From NCBI GenBank assembly GCA_001599595.1, contig BCHH01000001.1, positions 5,089,818-5,153,817 of the forward strand: a DNA stretch of 64,000 nt, read 5' to 3'. Both the position numbers and the translations under genes were made by a program. Below the pieces are notes generated by a model. The model saw nothing but the letters and a program-made list of their open reading frames with translations. It was not told where the DNA came from and ran no database searches. Every line of letters starts with the position of its first letter. Positions within the stretch are counted from its first letter, which is position 1. The DNA comes from Beverwykella pulmonaria. Lineage: Eukaryota; Ascomycota; Dothideomycetes; Pleosporales; Melanommataceae. Shown piece after piece: positions 32,527 to 46,400 of this stretch.

Positions 32527-33950
32527 TGTGAACGGTGCTTAAATAGAGTTAAGAAGTCGAATGGTGGAAGCCGTGTAGCAGGAGATGGATAGTCGATAGC
32601 GTAGAGAGAATGTGCCTTATAAGAGAGTGGAAATCAAAGGCAAGGGTAAAGACGAAGGGGAATTCCACGCCGTGGTGTTCGCGAATTGGCGCGAGGCAGA
32701 CCGTGGGCCGGTCATATATAATTGAATTCCAAACTGTTGTATGTGTGCGGGGTGGGTTGCAGATGAGGAAGGCAAGGTGTTGGTTTTATACAACGGCCCA
32801 TGCGGTATCAGCCTTATCGAAAGAAATTGCAAGGGTACCTTTCCGAGAATATACGCGAGTACTGTATTTCCTTTACCCCAAATCCCAGTGCCGTGGTACC
32901 ACAGTAAATATAATTTCAGGCGTTTTGGGGAGGGGGCGCGCGTATATGCATTGAGGCGACAGGGGAAATCACCCACTTTAAAGTGAAGCCCAGGCCGCAC
33001 GGATTCGCTTCGTGGAACACTTTCACTAACTCTCGCAGAAGCGCAGAAGCTTGAAAGAATACGGAAAGTCATTACTGATTCGTTGGCGAGTGTAAGCTCC
33101 GCATAGAGACTACGCAAGCACGTGATGTGGGGGCCCAAGTAGCCTGCCTGATTGGGTCGCGATGCGGCATTCAGGGGAAACGTTGCCACTAAGCCACCAA
33201 GAGGGCGTCCAGGATTTTGGGAGATCTCCCCATTCGATGGATATTTCCAGCCTTAAGCTCGTATTCCCAAAGTTTGTTGCATAAAGGAGAGCTACCGGCT
33301 GCGAGATTGATAGCCTCGTGAGAGGCACGAGGTCGTTTGTGTAAACGAATATTGCATGAATTACCGGCGTCGATACAACTTCGTGGACCGGCTTTTGGTG
33401 TTCCAGGCGCAAATCACCTCATAGCTTTGATAAGGCCTACATACTGCCGATACTCTCAAATGTATTCTGGGTGACGGAGTTGAACATGCGCAATGATCGA
33501 TCTTCCCGCACAGAAAGATCTCGATAGGACGAGGGCGGTGGCAAATGTCTTAGGGTGGCACAACAGCAAATAGCGTTTCTTGCTGTAGGGCGCAGTAGTC
33601 TGCGCTCTGTGTAAGATTTTAGCAATCCTCTTTATCAAAGTCCGTAATTAGCTGCGAAACGTTGCAAAGCTGGGGCGGAAGAGAGTGGGTTGGAGAGTCC
33701 TCTGTTCGGCATTGCATTGTTGAGTAGCCGATCGTGTGCATCACTGTGAGCTTTGGGATGTAACTCTATCTCACGCATGGATAAGAGAGCGTGGGTAGGC
33801 GGCTTCGTCCATGTTGAAGATCGTGAAGAGGTTGAAGGAACCAAACGTGCATGGCGGGGCGGGTTTCGCCCCGCAAATTGGCCGGCCCGACAACCGAGTG
33901 ATGCCTTTTACCACCATTCCTTAACGGCAGCACCTATTCTCAGCACACTC
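32527..33950. other. Intergenic, no gene seen
   Basis: Promoter side of the secreted-protein gene. A 190-codon minus frame (32617-33189) has no domain and is judged chance. Confidence 0.5.
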
Positions 33951-36900
33951 TCTTGTCGCACACTCATTTACCTACCTTCCCCGTTGAATAGATAGAACAT
34001 GTAAGCGCATTGTCCAATAGTTCTGTTCCTCAGATGTTCCTCACGGTCTCACTACCCCTAGCATACCTCGTTTTCTGAACCTCGAAACACTCAAGGGCGA
34101 AAACATTACATTCCTCTGCAGTTTATCGCTCGAAGAAAGAGACTAATAGGAATAGGTAAGAATACTATACCGCAATTTAACCTCGAGGAAGCTAGGCAAC
34201 CGAATCATCCTCTCTGATACTGCGTGTAAAGCAACAAAAATTACCTAAAAGATTCACAGAACAGATGATGTGAACGGCCAATATGGTGCCAATGAATATA
34301 TGTCCAGATTAAGGCTTCTCTAAACAACAAGATTGAACATAGCTCAACAATATTTTGAAGTCCATCAGCTAAATCTGAATCTCAAGGAGAGACGCTGAAT
34401 CAAAGCCGGTTTTAGTCCTTACTGCAGTCTAGCGTTGAGAAGACTTCGGTGAAGCTCTCCGAGGACCCTCCGGCTCCCTCAGTGACTGGCGATGGGGTGA
34501 TCAGCAGCGTGAGAAGGTGAAGGTAGGACAGGAGGCTAAGGTGTGGCCTCGTACAAAACGTCTGAAGTTTCATCTTCAGCCATTTTGAAATACGGGTTAG
34601 AAAGAAATTTCACATAAACACACTTGATACCCTCGTATGTTATACAAATATTGCTTCAAAGTTTTAAGATACCGACTGCTGGTTAATGAAAGCTCACATA
34701 GTTGCTTGTATTCATTTTCGCGTCTTGAAATTTTAATTTTCTGATCATTTCTTCTTAAATTTATTAACTGGCTAAGTTAAAATAGCCTGTGGTCGAGCGC
34801 TTTCTAGTCAGAAGGGAATGAATATATTTGCTTTTTGAGTTGTAGAATATAGCTATGGAACCGCAAAGCTTCTACGACAAGATGAGGCAAATTCAGTTAC
34901 TGGTTGCTGTTGAACTCTGAAGCACTTGGACATACCAGCCTGTGTCTAGGACATTATCTCCGACGTTCCGCCAACCGCCAACACCGAATTCTTAAGTTCA
35001 GATGACTTACAAACATCTCCAAGCAGTTAGCAAAGATATTGGGTCGGCCCCAAAATCGTAGAGAGCGTCCGAATTGTCGTGTAGGTTATCTACAGCAAGA
35101 TCTTCGATGAAGGGGATTGGGGTATCCAGGCCAGTATCTCTCTTTGTATTGCTTTGATGGTGTACCTCAGTCACGTTACTCTCGACGTCTCGAATTCCAG
35201 CACTCCTACTCCATCTCCAGATCTTTTGCCAGCCAGTTTTGTTCTTCATACACTTGTCCTGAGTATCTGTCGAGAGAAACGTAGAGCAAATATACAGACT
35301 TCCAACTGGCTATCTACATCCTGCGCTTCTTCGAAATCGTCTAACAAACATTGAGCACATAAACAATCTCATGGTCGACGCCTTCATCCCGGACACGCTC
35401 AGAGTTGTAATCAAGGCTGAGTATCTTATTGAGTGGGAGAATCGAGAAATCCTTCTTGAGTTTTACTAAGTACGCGGGTCAAAGATTGTGAATGACGTCA
35501 GGTAAATTTTGAGGCTTCGAGCAATAATCATGGAACTAGTTGCTGGGTGCAAAATTGGTGAAGAAATTAATGTAAGCTATTGCTCTCAATAATTTGATAG
35601 CTGCGTTTATCGAGTGGTGTACATAGAATGGCCCTATCAGTTCGAGATCACGGACAACTATTAAAGCGTTATGATGAACTGTACTTGTGCCAGAAGTTCG
35701 GAACCGAGAATGCTCCATACTTTGACTAAAGAAGCCACCCAAAGCAGTCATACCTTGGGAATCTGTGTGTTGAATGTTGAGTACCCAGTGCACAGTAAAT
35801 ATGTCAAAGTCTACTGAACTTCAACCCCTAAGCTAAACCTTCTAAGATTTGAATCTCATATTTGTGAGCGCCATTGTATCGTTCATAAACTTGCCTAAGC
35901 AGCCTCATGGTATTCTCGGTTTCATCTCGCAACAACCTGCTCTTTCTGTCCTACTTCTCACCATACGCCACTTTTATGTCCTTGCAATAATCAAGTACTT
36001 ATTTAGTGCCTTTTCCATTTATTCTTTATTCCAAGAGTAGATTATTTTATTTCTTTTCAAATCTTTGAAAACACACATTTTTCGAAAAATAAGGTTCACT
36101 TTCCACTGATTGCCTCTTCGATTCCTCTCCGCTATTTGGAGAAAATCTAAGCGCTATGACCGCATTCCAGGGAAACCTTCAAACCGAAGGCTTCTTGCAT
36201 TACCCGAAGGCTTCTATTCTCTGCTATTTAACTTTACCGTCGGAACACGCCCACTTTCAACTGCGTCATGACGGAATGCATCCTATTCATGCTTACTAGT
36301 GCGGACGTGCCTTTATGGAGCTAGTGGGGAGGGAAGAGGTATGAAAGACTGTGAGAAGATATTTTGACTGATTAAGATGAACAAACAATTAGATTCCCTC
36401 GGTGGGATAGGGGATTTAGGTGATTTATTCCTTCCTCTCAAATAAAATTATATTAACCATCTCTAGGCAATGTTCCATCTTATTCTAAATGGTTCATCCA
36501 CTATTCTATCTCTAGCTGTGCTGTGAGTAATATTGGCACAGTAGAAAATTGAGGAACTGGATTGATTGATTGTCGTTTGCGAGAGCTCTGGTCTTGTCAA
36601 TTAGCTAGCGCTCTCTGGATGGCTCCACTCCCAAGTAACTCTAGTTTCACCTGCATATCAAGCGTTTCGACCTGAGCAGGCAACATACGGAAGTCGCTTT
36701 TGAGGCGACACGCTCCTAAATCACCTGAATCGTCACATATGTTTGCAGTTCTCCATAACTCATCAACTGCTTCGTTCTTCGATAACCCATAGCTCGATGA
36801 CCTGAAGCTCCCCCTGGTGCGTCGTGAAGTAAATCTAGAGGAATAGCATGGGTTGACCAAATTTGGGCTTGGAAACTTCGTCTGAAGTTCCATTGCTGCA

Positions 36901-39000
36901 GCGATTCTATGGCTAGATGATAATAGTGAATATCAAGATAGGCGAGTGAGTGCCGCCGCACTAACGTCCGGCCAGTTCGTATAATTGCTATTTAACTTTT
37001 CAAGAATAACTGCACTGATCCAGTCTAGAACCTCTGCCTACTGAGTTCCCGCAGTCCCAACACCAGCAAATGAATATCTCGCGACATTAACACCCATGGC
37101 AACAGGCACTCAAATTGTACCACAAGCAAACTATGTACAATCCAAGAAATCTCGGCAGCACGAACCTACAAATAACGCTCAGCCTCCAGTGGACGGCTAA
37201 GCCGCAACCCATGCTATGCTACGAGGATCGAGGAAGAAGTCTAGAACTTCAGGTGATAACCAACCTCTAGCAAGCGCTCAGGTCGTATAAATTGGGCCAG
37301 CCTTTCCCCGGACCTTGTTAAATCAACATATGGCAACGGGTCCTGGTATTGGCGCTTCATATTTCCATATACGTATATTCTCCTATACACATTGTACTTG
37401 TCCCGAATACGCATCCTCCATGAATACCTAACGATGGTTATGGCGACCCAGTATTCGGCGGTTCGGTGTCCGGTGGCCCAGCATTCAAGAACCTAACTGC
37501 CACTGTTCAAGGCTAAGAAGAAATTAGCCTATCTTCCAACCATGGCCTAGCTAATGTATCAATGTCCAGTTCTGAACATGGCGATGCTTCCAGTAAGTCC
37601 CTCACTGATATTGTACTAAGTAAGCCGTTGTGAAGTATCACAGGCTTCGAAACTGGTGAGTTTGATAAAAATGCAAATGGCCACTTCTGGCTCACGGCCC
37701 ATCAAGCGTCTTCATAAGATTTCACCCAAGCCATCAATGACTGAACCAGAGTCTGGGTTAACGTACGGCTACCCTGTCTAATCTCTACAGATAATAAATC
37801 TTTGGAATAGTCATAAGTTGCAAGTATATCCTGCAATCTGTTCCGACTATCAGAATTAGACGTTCCAACTGTCTGTTCCTTATTTGCATACCGCCCACTT
37901 CGCCTCGCAACTCCCATTTGTTTTGGTCATGCTTATAGCGACTTTTAATACCCCCCATGCATGTGGAGTGGGATTCGTAAGTGCCATGGTGTTCCTTTCT
38001 TTTCCGTTTACGTTGCGTCAAACAGAAATATAATTGTTCGTAGATATCGCACATCTTCTAGCTTTTTCAAAAGTTGGGAAGCATGGCTGCTATCAACAAG
38101 ACCAGAAATTGTAGCTGCTGATCCTTCGATGTCGTTTTCTGTCGTTGGAGAATTTCGCATTATAAATAAGGCCAGAACTGAATCTCTAATATCGTTTTCG
38201 TTGGGGATTGATTAAGCCAGGTGGCCGTAGCAAAGACTTTGTGTCGACGATAATTACACGTTTCGTTGTCAAAAACTTCTGCCTCTCTTATATCATCCAA
38301 AAAGGATTGCATGATGATGCATGCCTCCCTTCTTTCTGTCACGATCACGAGAATTTGGAGCAATGCTTGATGTTCCTTTCTCCTTCCTTAACTCATCACT
38401 TATACCCCAGATCCAAGGGTTTGGTCCCTAGCAGAGATTAAGGTGTTCTCGCTACAATCACAGCAGTAAATTTCAAAATTGTTGAACCTGAAAGCGCAAG
38501 TGCCCAGGACTTTCATTATTGCGGTTAGTTTTAGCTGGAGCTGTGGATGCATCGAATAAGAGGCGATACTGTACTTGCCCAATTACAGTAGTCATGTATA
38601 GAATTGTGTGCTTGGATGAAAGTGAGAAGAACTTAATATTAAAGTAATGGCTTGCTACCCCTATACCCTTTTATGCACAATACGTGTCCTACGGCTATCT
38701 TGCTGACTTTTGTACGAAACATGTATAGTATCCTGGTAGCATAGGGGCTTTTAGTAAAGGGTAATTTTATTGGAATGGACAACCAATGACAATGTAGATT
38801 TAGTCTTCACAATGGCTTCATCATATCCAAGTAAAAGATTTTGTTGGTAACACACTGCACCCGGCAAAGTTGCTCTTTTGGGTAGCTACAATGCAATTCG
38901 CGAGAATTATGCAATATAGAGAGAGACTTACTAATCGTTAGGACGAGAACACTTTAACGCAGATAGAAGAAACCAACATCTCACAAAGAATACCCCGAGG
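33951..39000. other. AT-rich, gene-poor tract
   Basis: About 5 kb with a visibly higher AT content than the gene islands, dense stops in all frames and no intact gene. Scattered 60- to 100-codon frames on the minus strand look like worn coding fragments. One resembles a polyketide synthase end (see 36716-36961). No LTRs or inverted-repeat ends were recognised here. Confidence 0.5.
36716..36961 (-). pseudogene. Possible relic of a polyketide-synthase ketosynthase end
   Basis: In one frame the order IPLDLLHDAPG, ASGHRAMGYRRTKQ, and in an overlapping frame SFRSSSYGLSKNEAVDEL, resembles the conserved end of fungal ketosynthase domains (PLDLPRRASVNSFGYGGTNAH...) after frameshifts. The Gly-Gly and the catalytic His of that motif are not preserved. 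This is a by-eye impression on badly decayed sequence and could be wrong. Confidence 0.2.
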
Positions 39001-42000
39001 GAACCAAAAATGCCGATATGATGTCGTGCCCTTGCCTTTGCCTCTCAAACTCTCGCGCAGCCTCCTTATAGCACCCCTCTTAAACCCAAGTATCTAATCC
39101 AATACGTAAACACGGATCATATGCAACCCCCAACCACCCTCCTGGTGCATACCCAAACTCCACACCTCAAACTTGAGTCCACATCTCAAGCCAATCGCTT
39201 CCTCCACATGCGTTTCCTAAACGGGATAGCGCGGTAACAAACTGCAGGTAGATGAGGGTGATGCAAGATGCTCGTCTCATAGCCACGCGACAACCTCGAA
39301 TCTGAGGTCAGCATGGGCCTTGAAGCTGCATACATATACATGGATGTGGCCCCAGAAAGCATATGTATGGATGTCTTGATACCGGATCCGGCTAGCTCGG
39401 CACTAAGTACGGATTCCGGGAATCAAAGAAGCACACCAATGTACTTGCTACAGCCCATTCTGCAGCCTAGCGAGTCGATAGAAGCCGAAACGAAGCGCCA
39501 TTTTCTTCTAGAAGCCTTCTAGAAGCCTTTGGAAGATGGCTGGAAGGTGGCCAGAAGGTGATAGTCCCCGCCGTGCCACGCGTGAGCTTGTCAGAAATGG
39601 GTCCTGGAAGTAAGGTACTGCGGTAGGTACCGTAGTCCGAGAGATGGGGCCGGCATAGTGTCATCTTACCGCATCCCGGTTCGTTCATCGTCGTTGGTGG
39701 TGGTAGAGAATTGTTCCTAAGAACACTGGTTGCCTGTTTGCGTAAATATGGTTTGAGGTTGCTGTATGACCCATATTCGCACAACACTAAATCTTTTAAG
39801 CCAGCGGATTTCTCTAGTCAGGTAGATGTACGTGCTGAAACATGCTCTGGTCGCCACCATACCCAGCAACCACCATGAAATGAGTTCCCATTGTCATCAT
39901 CCCCACCAGGATCCCCCATCCAAGATTCCAATAGTCTCGCGAACCTGCGAACCACAATGGATGAAACATGCAAGCGACAAATCCCATGGTGGATCGTAAG
40001 GTGCGGGTAATCTTGCGACCTACCTCGTGCTCACTGCATCAAAATCCTCAGCCTTGCTCGTTTGTCGGATGTGACAGAACTGATGCGGCCAGCTTATCGA
40101 CCGCCGACCGACCCAAATGCACGCCTCCTTCTAGAAGGCCGCTAGAAGGCAATTACCCGCGTACTTGCGTTTCATTCAGCTGCTGCACGGGCCCGTTTAT
40201 TATTGGCTGTGTCTTTTGCATGAAAAGACCCTTAATTACCGGTTCTGGTGATGTTAGTATACCCTAGCAGTTAATAATTCCCAGGTAGCACAAGCGAAGT
40301 CCGAACGCTTTCCCTTGAGCGTACTAGCGTTGTTCTTCAGTTGTTGAGGACCTCGAAACACCAGCTCACGAGGTCTTTGCATGACTCTGGCATTTGGACT
40401 CCTGCCTACTACTGTACGGTACTTCCCGACAGGCAGCGCGAGGACGGAATCACCGACGACGGGCGTTCTTCAAGAACGGGTTAGATCATTGTGTGGATCT
40501 CTGGTCTAGCTGGCACGGTTGAGCGTTGCCGTCCAGCTTCGCCGGCAGCATGTCTCCGAGCTGGGACAATCCTAGTGCGCATCTTGCGGGTTGACTCGTA
40601 TAACTTATCCTTTCTTGAGCGTTGGTCCAAGTGAATGGGTGGGCATTTTGGTGGAGGTTCGACGAGCTCATCCGCTTCCCTGACCTGGACAAATCAATAA
40701 GAGAAAACCCTTCTAACTTATCCTTGATAGACATCTTAGGAGGAAATACTTTATGGGTGACTATTCCTACTGCTTGCACTTGATGCAGGGTTACATCCTC
40801 ACCTCTTCCAAGCGGATGCTAGCACTTAACCCGTGCAGACAAGCCGCCTGGGAGTATCCACATATACTAACCGCAACCCCATATGACAGAATTGCGATCC
40901 ATAGCCTTGGGTTTTGCACAAGGCACAATTTTTCAGCCATCATCTCTAACCCCTACTACGAACTCCACTTCCTATTCCCAATCTCCAAAAACAACATCCC
41001 GCACGACTCGTCGGCAGCCGGTCCCACAAGTATCGAAACAAGCTCGTTCATCCGGGTTCAAAGTGAAATGAGGCAGGCATCGTCACCGCCTTCACCGTCA
41101 CACCAGCTTCCAAATACCGAAAGCCAAAAATCAGGAATCAGATAACTCGACCCCTAGATGGGTTTTGCGCGATTATCTTCGGCATACCGAGCCGACTCCC
41201 ACGGCTCAAATCGGCACAACGCTCACATGCCGCAGAATCACAATCGCAAATCAGAGGCGCACTACTGTACCACACCCTCATTCATTGAAGGCATTACTAC
41301 CTTCTTCACTTGAACACGCCACAAGACGCCACATCTGCAACTCGCCTATCTCTATCACACCTGCACCACACCAAATGATGAAATAAACGGCTCCATAAGT
41401 TCCGTACCCACGTCTCCTCTCCCAAGTACTTATGCGGAAATAACATTCTAATCGGCCTTTCGGGTTTGATAGCTGACGATGGTAAAGAACTCAGTCAATG
41501 GAGATCTCGGCATGATAATTTACTGATTGTGTTGTCCTGAAAAAGGTCAAACGTATGAGTTATGCGCCTTACGATAATTACCGAATCCCAACTGCATGCC
41601 ATATCCAGCATGAGTCGGTGACGTGCCTTCCCTATCCCTTAATCAAGTCGGCGACATGAACGCAGTAATCCAGCATCCATTATAGTCGGCGAAGTGAGCA
41701 GTTGGCAGTTTGAATTCTTCCTCATACAAGAATCTCACGCCTGCCTGCACTTGCCGATGCTCATGCTCTCTTCGTTTGCCGATCCGCCCTCCCGCGTGTG
41801 CCGCCGCTTGCGCCTCCAACAGCGGATCTACGGTGTTAGTGTCCGCCGGACAACAAAGCTTGAAATGGAGAAATGCTTGGATGGAGATATGGGGGCTGGG
41901 GACTTGTAGCGGCTTCTTAAATGGTGGAAGCAAGACGGGCGAAGGAGATATGGAAGTTGGGACATTGAGCAAGGAACGACGAATGAAAACAAGCGGTTCT

Positions 42001-42203
42001 GGTGAATGTTTGAATGCGTGATGCAAATGTGTGCTCCACGGATTTATGGATACGAGGATGAATTTGCTAAAACTGTATGCAACCGTGCTTAGCTGTATAA
42101 GCAAAGACCGACCCTTTGCACGCTCAAAATCTACATGCCTTTTCCGGGCATGAAAAGAGGCTGGAAACCAGAAACCTATCAACCCTATCTGCTGGCAAGT
42201 CAA
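39001..42203. other. Intergenic, mostly featureless
   Basis: No supported gene. A short CTTCTAGAAG-type palindromic motif recurs near 39508-39527 and 40131-40150. A 57-codon minus frame at 39814-39987 has membrane-protein-like composition. A 186-codon minus frame directly downstream of the KDEL-receptor gene (41643-42203) is probably its 3-prime untranslated region. Confidence 0.45.
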
Positions 42204-43409
42204 TCACTTCGCGACTCCACTATGCTCCCTCGCGTCCTCATCGACGTCATCGGTCCACTCATCGCCGCCTCTGACCCCGCTATCATGGGCAGTAGGTGGA
42301 GGCGGGTTGTCGAGCCCATCATCGCTCTCGTCCTCGAAAGCTGCCGGGTCGGCTAGGGGTTGGGATTCCGGGTCTAGATTCCCATTGCTTGGACTTTTCC
42401 GACGCGGCGCTCCCTCGACACCTTCGTCAGCTGAAACTGAGATGCCCCGTCTACCCCACTGATTCTTGGGCGCCCCTTCCGCATTGGCATTCCTCGTCGC
42501 AGCTTCCTCCTCGTCAAAATCAAAGTCCACACTCTTCCTTCCAACCAGCCGTCCTACAAGCCATCCACGGCTGAGGTCCTCCGAATCAACGACGCCGCCC
42601 CTCCGCAGCTTCACTCTTTGCCGAGTCCAGTACACCCAGGCGAAATCAATAATGAGCGCCGTTTGTATGGTTCCCCAAACCCAGGATGTTGGGTCCCTGT
42701 AATTGTTCTCCTTGGCTCCGCGGGTTATCCAGTTGAGTATGTATAGGAAGCGGTAAGAGCCAAGTGCGACGAGGTAGAAGGAGTCGAGCACCGTCGGTAC
42801 TGTAGTTTGTCGTAAAAGTACAAGTTGCGGGATGACGCAGACGGATTCGAGAATTTCAGAAAAGACCCAGAGCATCTATCCAAACCAGTCGTCAGCATTT
42901 GAGGATATCTGGAGAAAGTTGTTCACCAACCTTTAGGAAACCACTGTGCCCTATGACCCACTTCTTGAATATCAGGTACCAGAATGGAGCAACCGCTATA
43001 CTGCCAAGCAGACAATACATGCCCAACTTCCATGCCTTTTCCCGTTCCCGCGTTCGCGCGTAGACGCTAGTCATGAGGAAGATGATGTAGAAGGAGGAGA
43101 GGGTGTAGAAGATCTTTAGGGAAAAGTTCCATTTGTGCTCCCAATCAGCCGAGACAGACATGAAGAAGATATCCAGGTATCGCGTGCAGAAAACGAGGGC
43201 ATAGAGGGCTTGTGTGATGAGTGAGATGCCTATGAGCAGGCTGTTAGCTTTTGATCCTCAGAGTGGATAGGAGAGCTTTGCGGGTGATGCGACGCTCGCG
43301 GATCAGGCTTACCCTCAGCGCTGCTGTTCGAGTGGATGGCCCATATCAAGATGAGCTTCGAGGTGGTGTGAGATACATCCCCGAGGATGTGGAAGACGTT
43401 GAACCCCAT
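42204..43409 (-). CDS. KDEL-receptor family protein (ERD2 paralogue) with long C-terminal tail
   Basis: Three exons (43409-43313, 43229-42931, 42875-42204) encode 355 residues. The first 210 or so residues are a seven-helix ERD2-type receptor: FHILGDVSHTTSKLILIWAI, TRYLDIFF, DWEHKWNFSLKIFYTLSSFY, then VFSEILESVCVIPQL, and SYRFLYILNWITRG. Such receptors retrieve HDEL/KDEL cargo from Golgi to ER. Residues Arg49, Asp52, Tyr173, Arg174, Tyr177, Asn180 and Arg184 match conserved positions, but the Arg near the N-terminus of canonical receptors (R5) is His7 here. A tail of about 145 residues follows the last helix, rich in Asp/Glu/Ser and absent from canonical receptors of about 210-215 residues. 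It is likely the second, diverged ERD2-like protein of filamentous fungi; ligand preference may differ. Confidence 0.9.
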
Positions 43410-46400
43410 GCCGCAACGCGATGCTATTACGAGAGGGGAGCCTGGAGTCGAGACCCGGGGCCGTGGCACTGCTTCAGCGTGTCCGCTTGAGCTCACGAGC
43501 GCGGCCACGTGATAGAGGTATGGCTTAGTGAGGTCGCGTAGAATATGTCGGGTAGGGGTGGCTTGAGGGAGGTGGTGGTGGTGATGCAATGATGCTTTGG
43601 TGGGTGCTATTGTTAGCTGGGGCCTGGTGTTGACGAACATGAAGCTTGAGCTGGCCTGAGCCAAGGCTCGCTAGTGCCCCCGTTGCAGCAAGCGTCGAAC
43701 GGGCAGGGCTGACTCCACCCGCCACGAACCGAGAATCGAAGACAGCCTTGCCTTCAACATCATAACAACTGCACGTCAAATCCCCAAATTGATTGTGGGG
43801 TCAGGCAGGCTAGAATAGAAAAAGAGAGCATTTCATGTGCCAGGTCCCTTCTACACACCCCGCAGGTCTGCAAGCCTGTGGGTGACAGGCAAGGGGGGAT
43901 CTACCAGGGTTCTAAAATGAGAGAATATATTGACTGGAAGAACTGTTGGACCGACTTTTGAGGCCATAGCCTATGCATGCAATCAAGAAAAAGGCAAGTA
44001 GGCGAACATATAATGATGGCGTATACATGCTCATTTCATGGCAGCAGAGCCGCTACCAGGCTGGAAGGCTAAATGCATTGGATATATGTGGGCCGACTTT
44101 ATGGTCTCAGTCAGTATATGGCGGTGCAAGGAGACAACTGCCGCGAGTTACTATTTTTGAACCTGTTTTCTAGGCCATGGATCACGCACAACAGGTGTAT
44201 TGATACATCGAAATGATGCTGGTTGGTATAGGAGGCTGTGAGCCCTGGTGTGACGATCTACGGACATCGAGGCAATAGGGAATCTGCTCAGAAGCAGTGA
44301 CAGGCTTGTATCAACTTCCGAGGGGCGGTAGGTAAGGGTACCAATATGGTAGTTTCAAACTTGCAGGTAGCCGTTCGTAAATGCGCACGAGAAGGTCTCA
44401 GATGTACCATGCCTTAGAGGGAAGCTCCTTTGGTCGGAGACATTGGGACCAGAGCGCCGGTTTAGCAGTATAGTGCATATGCACGTGTGCTATTTGAACA
44501 ATCTTTTCTGTGGTTTCCCTATAGTAAACATGAGACTATCCGGGCTATCCTGAAACTCGTGAGGCTCAATTCGTGGGGGAAAGTTGTCATCTAGTCAGCT
44601 ATTTGTTACTACGAGAACTACCTACGGCCATTGAAGTATGAGAATAGTAGTGAGAAAGTTTATGATAATTGTGGTTTAGACCGCTCTTCCGTAGATCATC
44701 TTATGGTATTAATAGGCAACTAGGCGCAAGAAAACAGAGTCTCATCTAGATTCTTGAGTCAAGTAAATACTGTTAAGCTCAAGGAAACCTCTATCATGGA
44801 AGAACGCCTTGGAATTTGTTAGATGCCCGCACTGTAATAGAGGATCAAGTTAAATAGCGACTTCACACAAGAGCAGTCCGACGGGCACTCAGACACGATG
44901 AAACGAAGTATGAAGTCCGATGTTGAGGCATGCAGAGATTATTGCAGAGGCGTGTTCATTAAGCCTCTCAATCGAGGAAGAAAGGGCAATGATTTATAAT
45001 CCCATTGCTCGATCCTGCATGGCGTCGAAAGTCCGAGATCTCCGCATGACGAAGGCTTGGAGGATACCCCCGAGGTCCCGCGAGCGGACCCAGAGATTGG
45101 AAAGTGCGGCCTCGGGCACTTCCCGGAGCTACTAGAAACCTGAAACAGATATTGTAAATAGAGACAATCGCCCTATACTATTGCGACCTTCCGAAAGTAT
45201 ATTCCGTAATCTTTAACATCTTGCGGCTCTCGCAACGGGAAGAGCGGAATGTCGGCGCTTTACTAGTAGAACGGGTCACTCATAATTAGCTAACCTCAAG
45301 GAAACGCCGATAGGGTGCCTTTGATCTAGCTGGCACACGGCCCAGCATTCGAGAGAGGCGGGAGTCCAATCACGGTTCCCGGGATACATATCCTGATTCC
45401 AATGACCTTGGTTCTTGGCCGTTTCATGCCCTGCACGCTGATGCAAGCCTTCGAGCGCTTTTGATGCGTTTTTTTCTTTTCTTTTTCCCCAATCTGAGGT
45501 GGAGAACAAAGATATTGTTGCTATAGTCATAGTTGTCAACCTTGTCGAAACCCTTCGAAGCAATCAAATCGTCCTAAGCAGCAATCTTATTCTGTGTAAC
45601 ATTGTCGATGAGTCGATTCGCTCGAAACGTATGGTCAGCCACATCAGCGATCTGACTGGTGGGAGGGAACGAGGGTACTCCCGACGGCATGGCGCATCAC
45701 TAATCTTGGCGAATCCTTTAAAACATTTGGAAGACTTGCGCAAAGGCACCGGAGTGGCCTCATTTTCCTCATCATGAGAGTGGGTTGGGGTCACCTGGAG
45801 TTCCGTGGTCTCCCGCATGGTAGATCTTCAAGTAGGCTTAGCGTGAGATAGGATCTTTGCGAGCCCCTTCTGCGAGGTCATTGTCAAGGCTGCGTTACGG
45901 ACTTGGATGACGCTGAATGGAACATTCTATGGAAGATCAATTAGCTGGGAAACGTTCAAATAGATTGCGGGTAGGGGCACAATCCCCGTAGACTCGTGGG
46001 CGGGCATGCAGAACGAGGATTTCCGACCACCGATACCTAGGACCGGGGACTTGCAGAGAGCAATCGCAAGCGTGCCGGCGCAAGCAGAGCAGCTCGCGCG
46101 GTACCGAAGGTAAGCTTTTACGAACCATGAGGCGTACTCTTGCTGCTAGCCGCCTTGTATGTCTAGATTGGTGCCCAAGAGGGAGCGCGATATGGCTTAA
46201 CAGACAGGCAATCCATGAGACACTCTGGACTATGCCGCATGCTTGGGGGGAACCATGAGAAGAACCCTCGTCCTTGATGCGATTGCCGCCTTCTTAATAT
46301 TCTAGAAGCTGACATACATGAAATTCTCAGGCCTTTGGGACACACGGGGCAAGGTCGGATCCCGGCAACGGATTTCAGAGGATTCGTAGCCTATCAGATT

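Noticed and set aside
32617..33189. 190-codon minus frame
   Set aside because: No recognisable domain, and it overlaps the promoter of the conserved secreted-protein gene.
41643..42203. 186-codon minus frame directly after the KDEL-receptor stop codon
   Set aside because: Starts immediately downstream of the receptor gene on the same strand with no promoter space or domain; most likely 3-prime untranslated region. The last 60 or so codons look somewhat coding-like, so it is not excluded outright.
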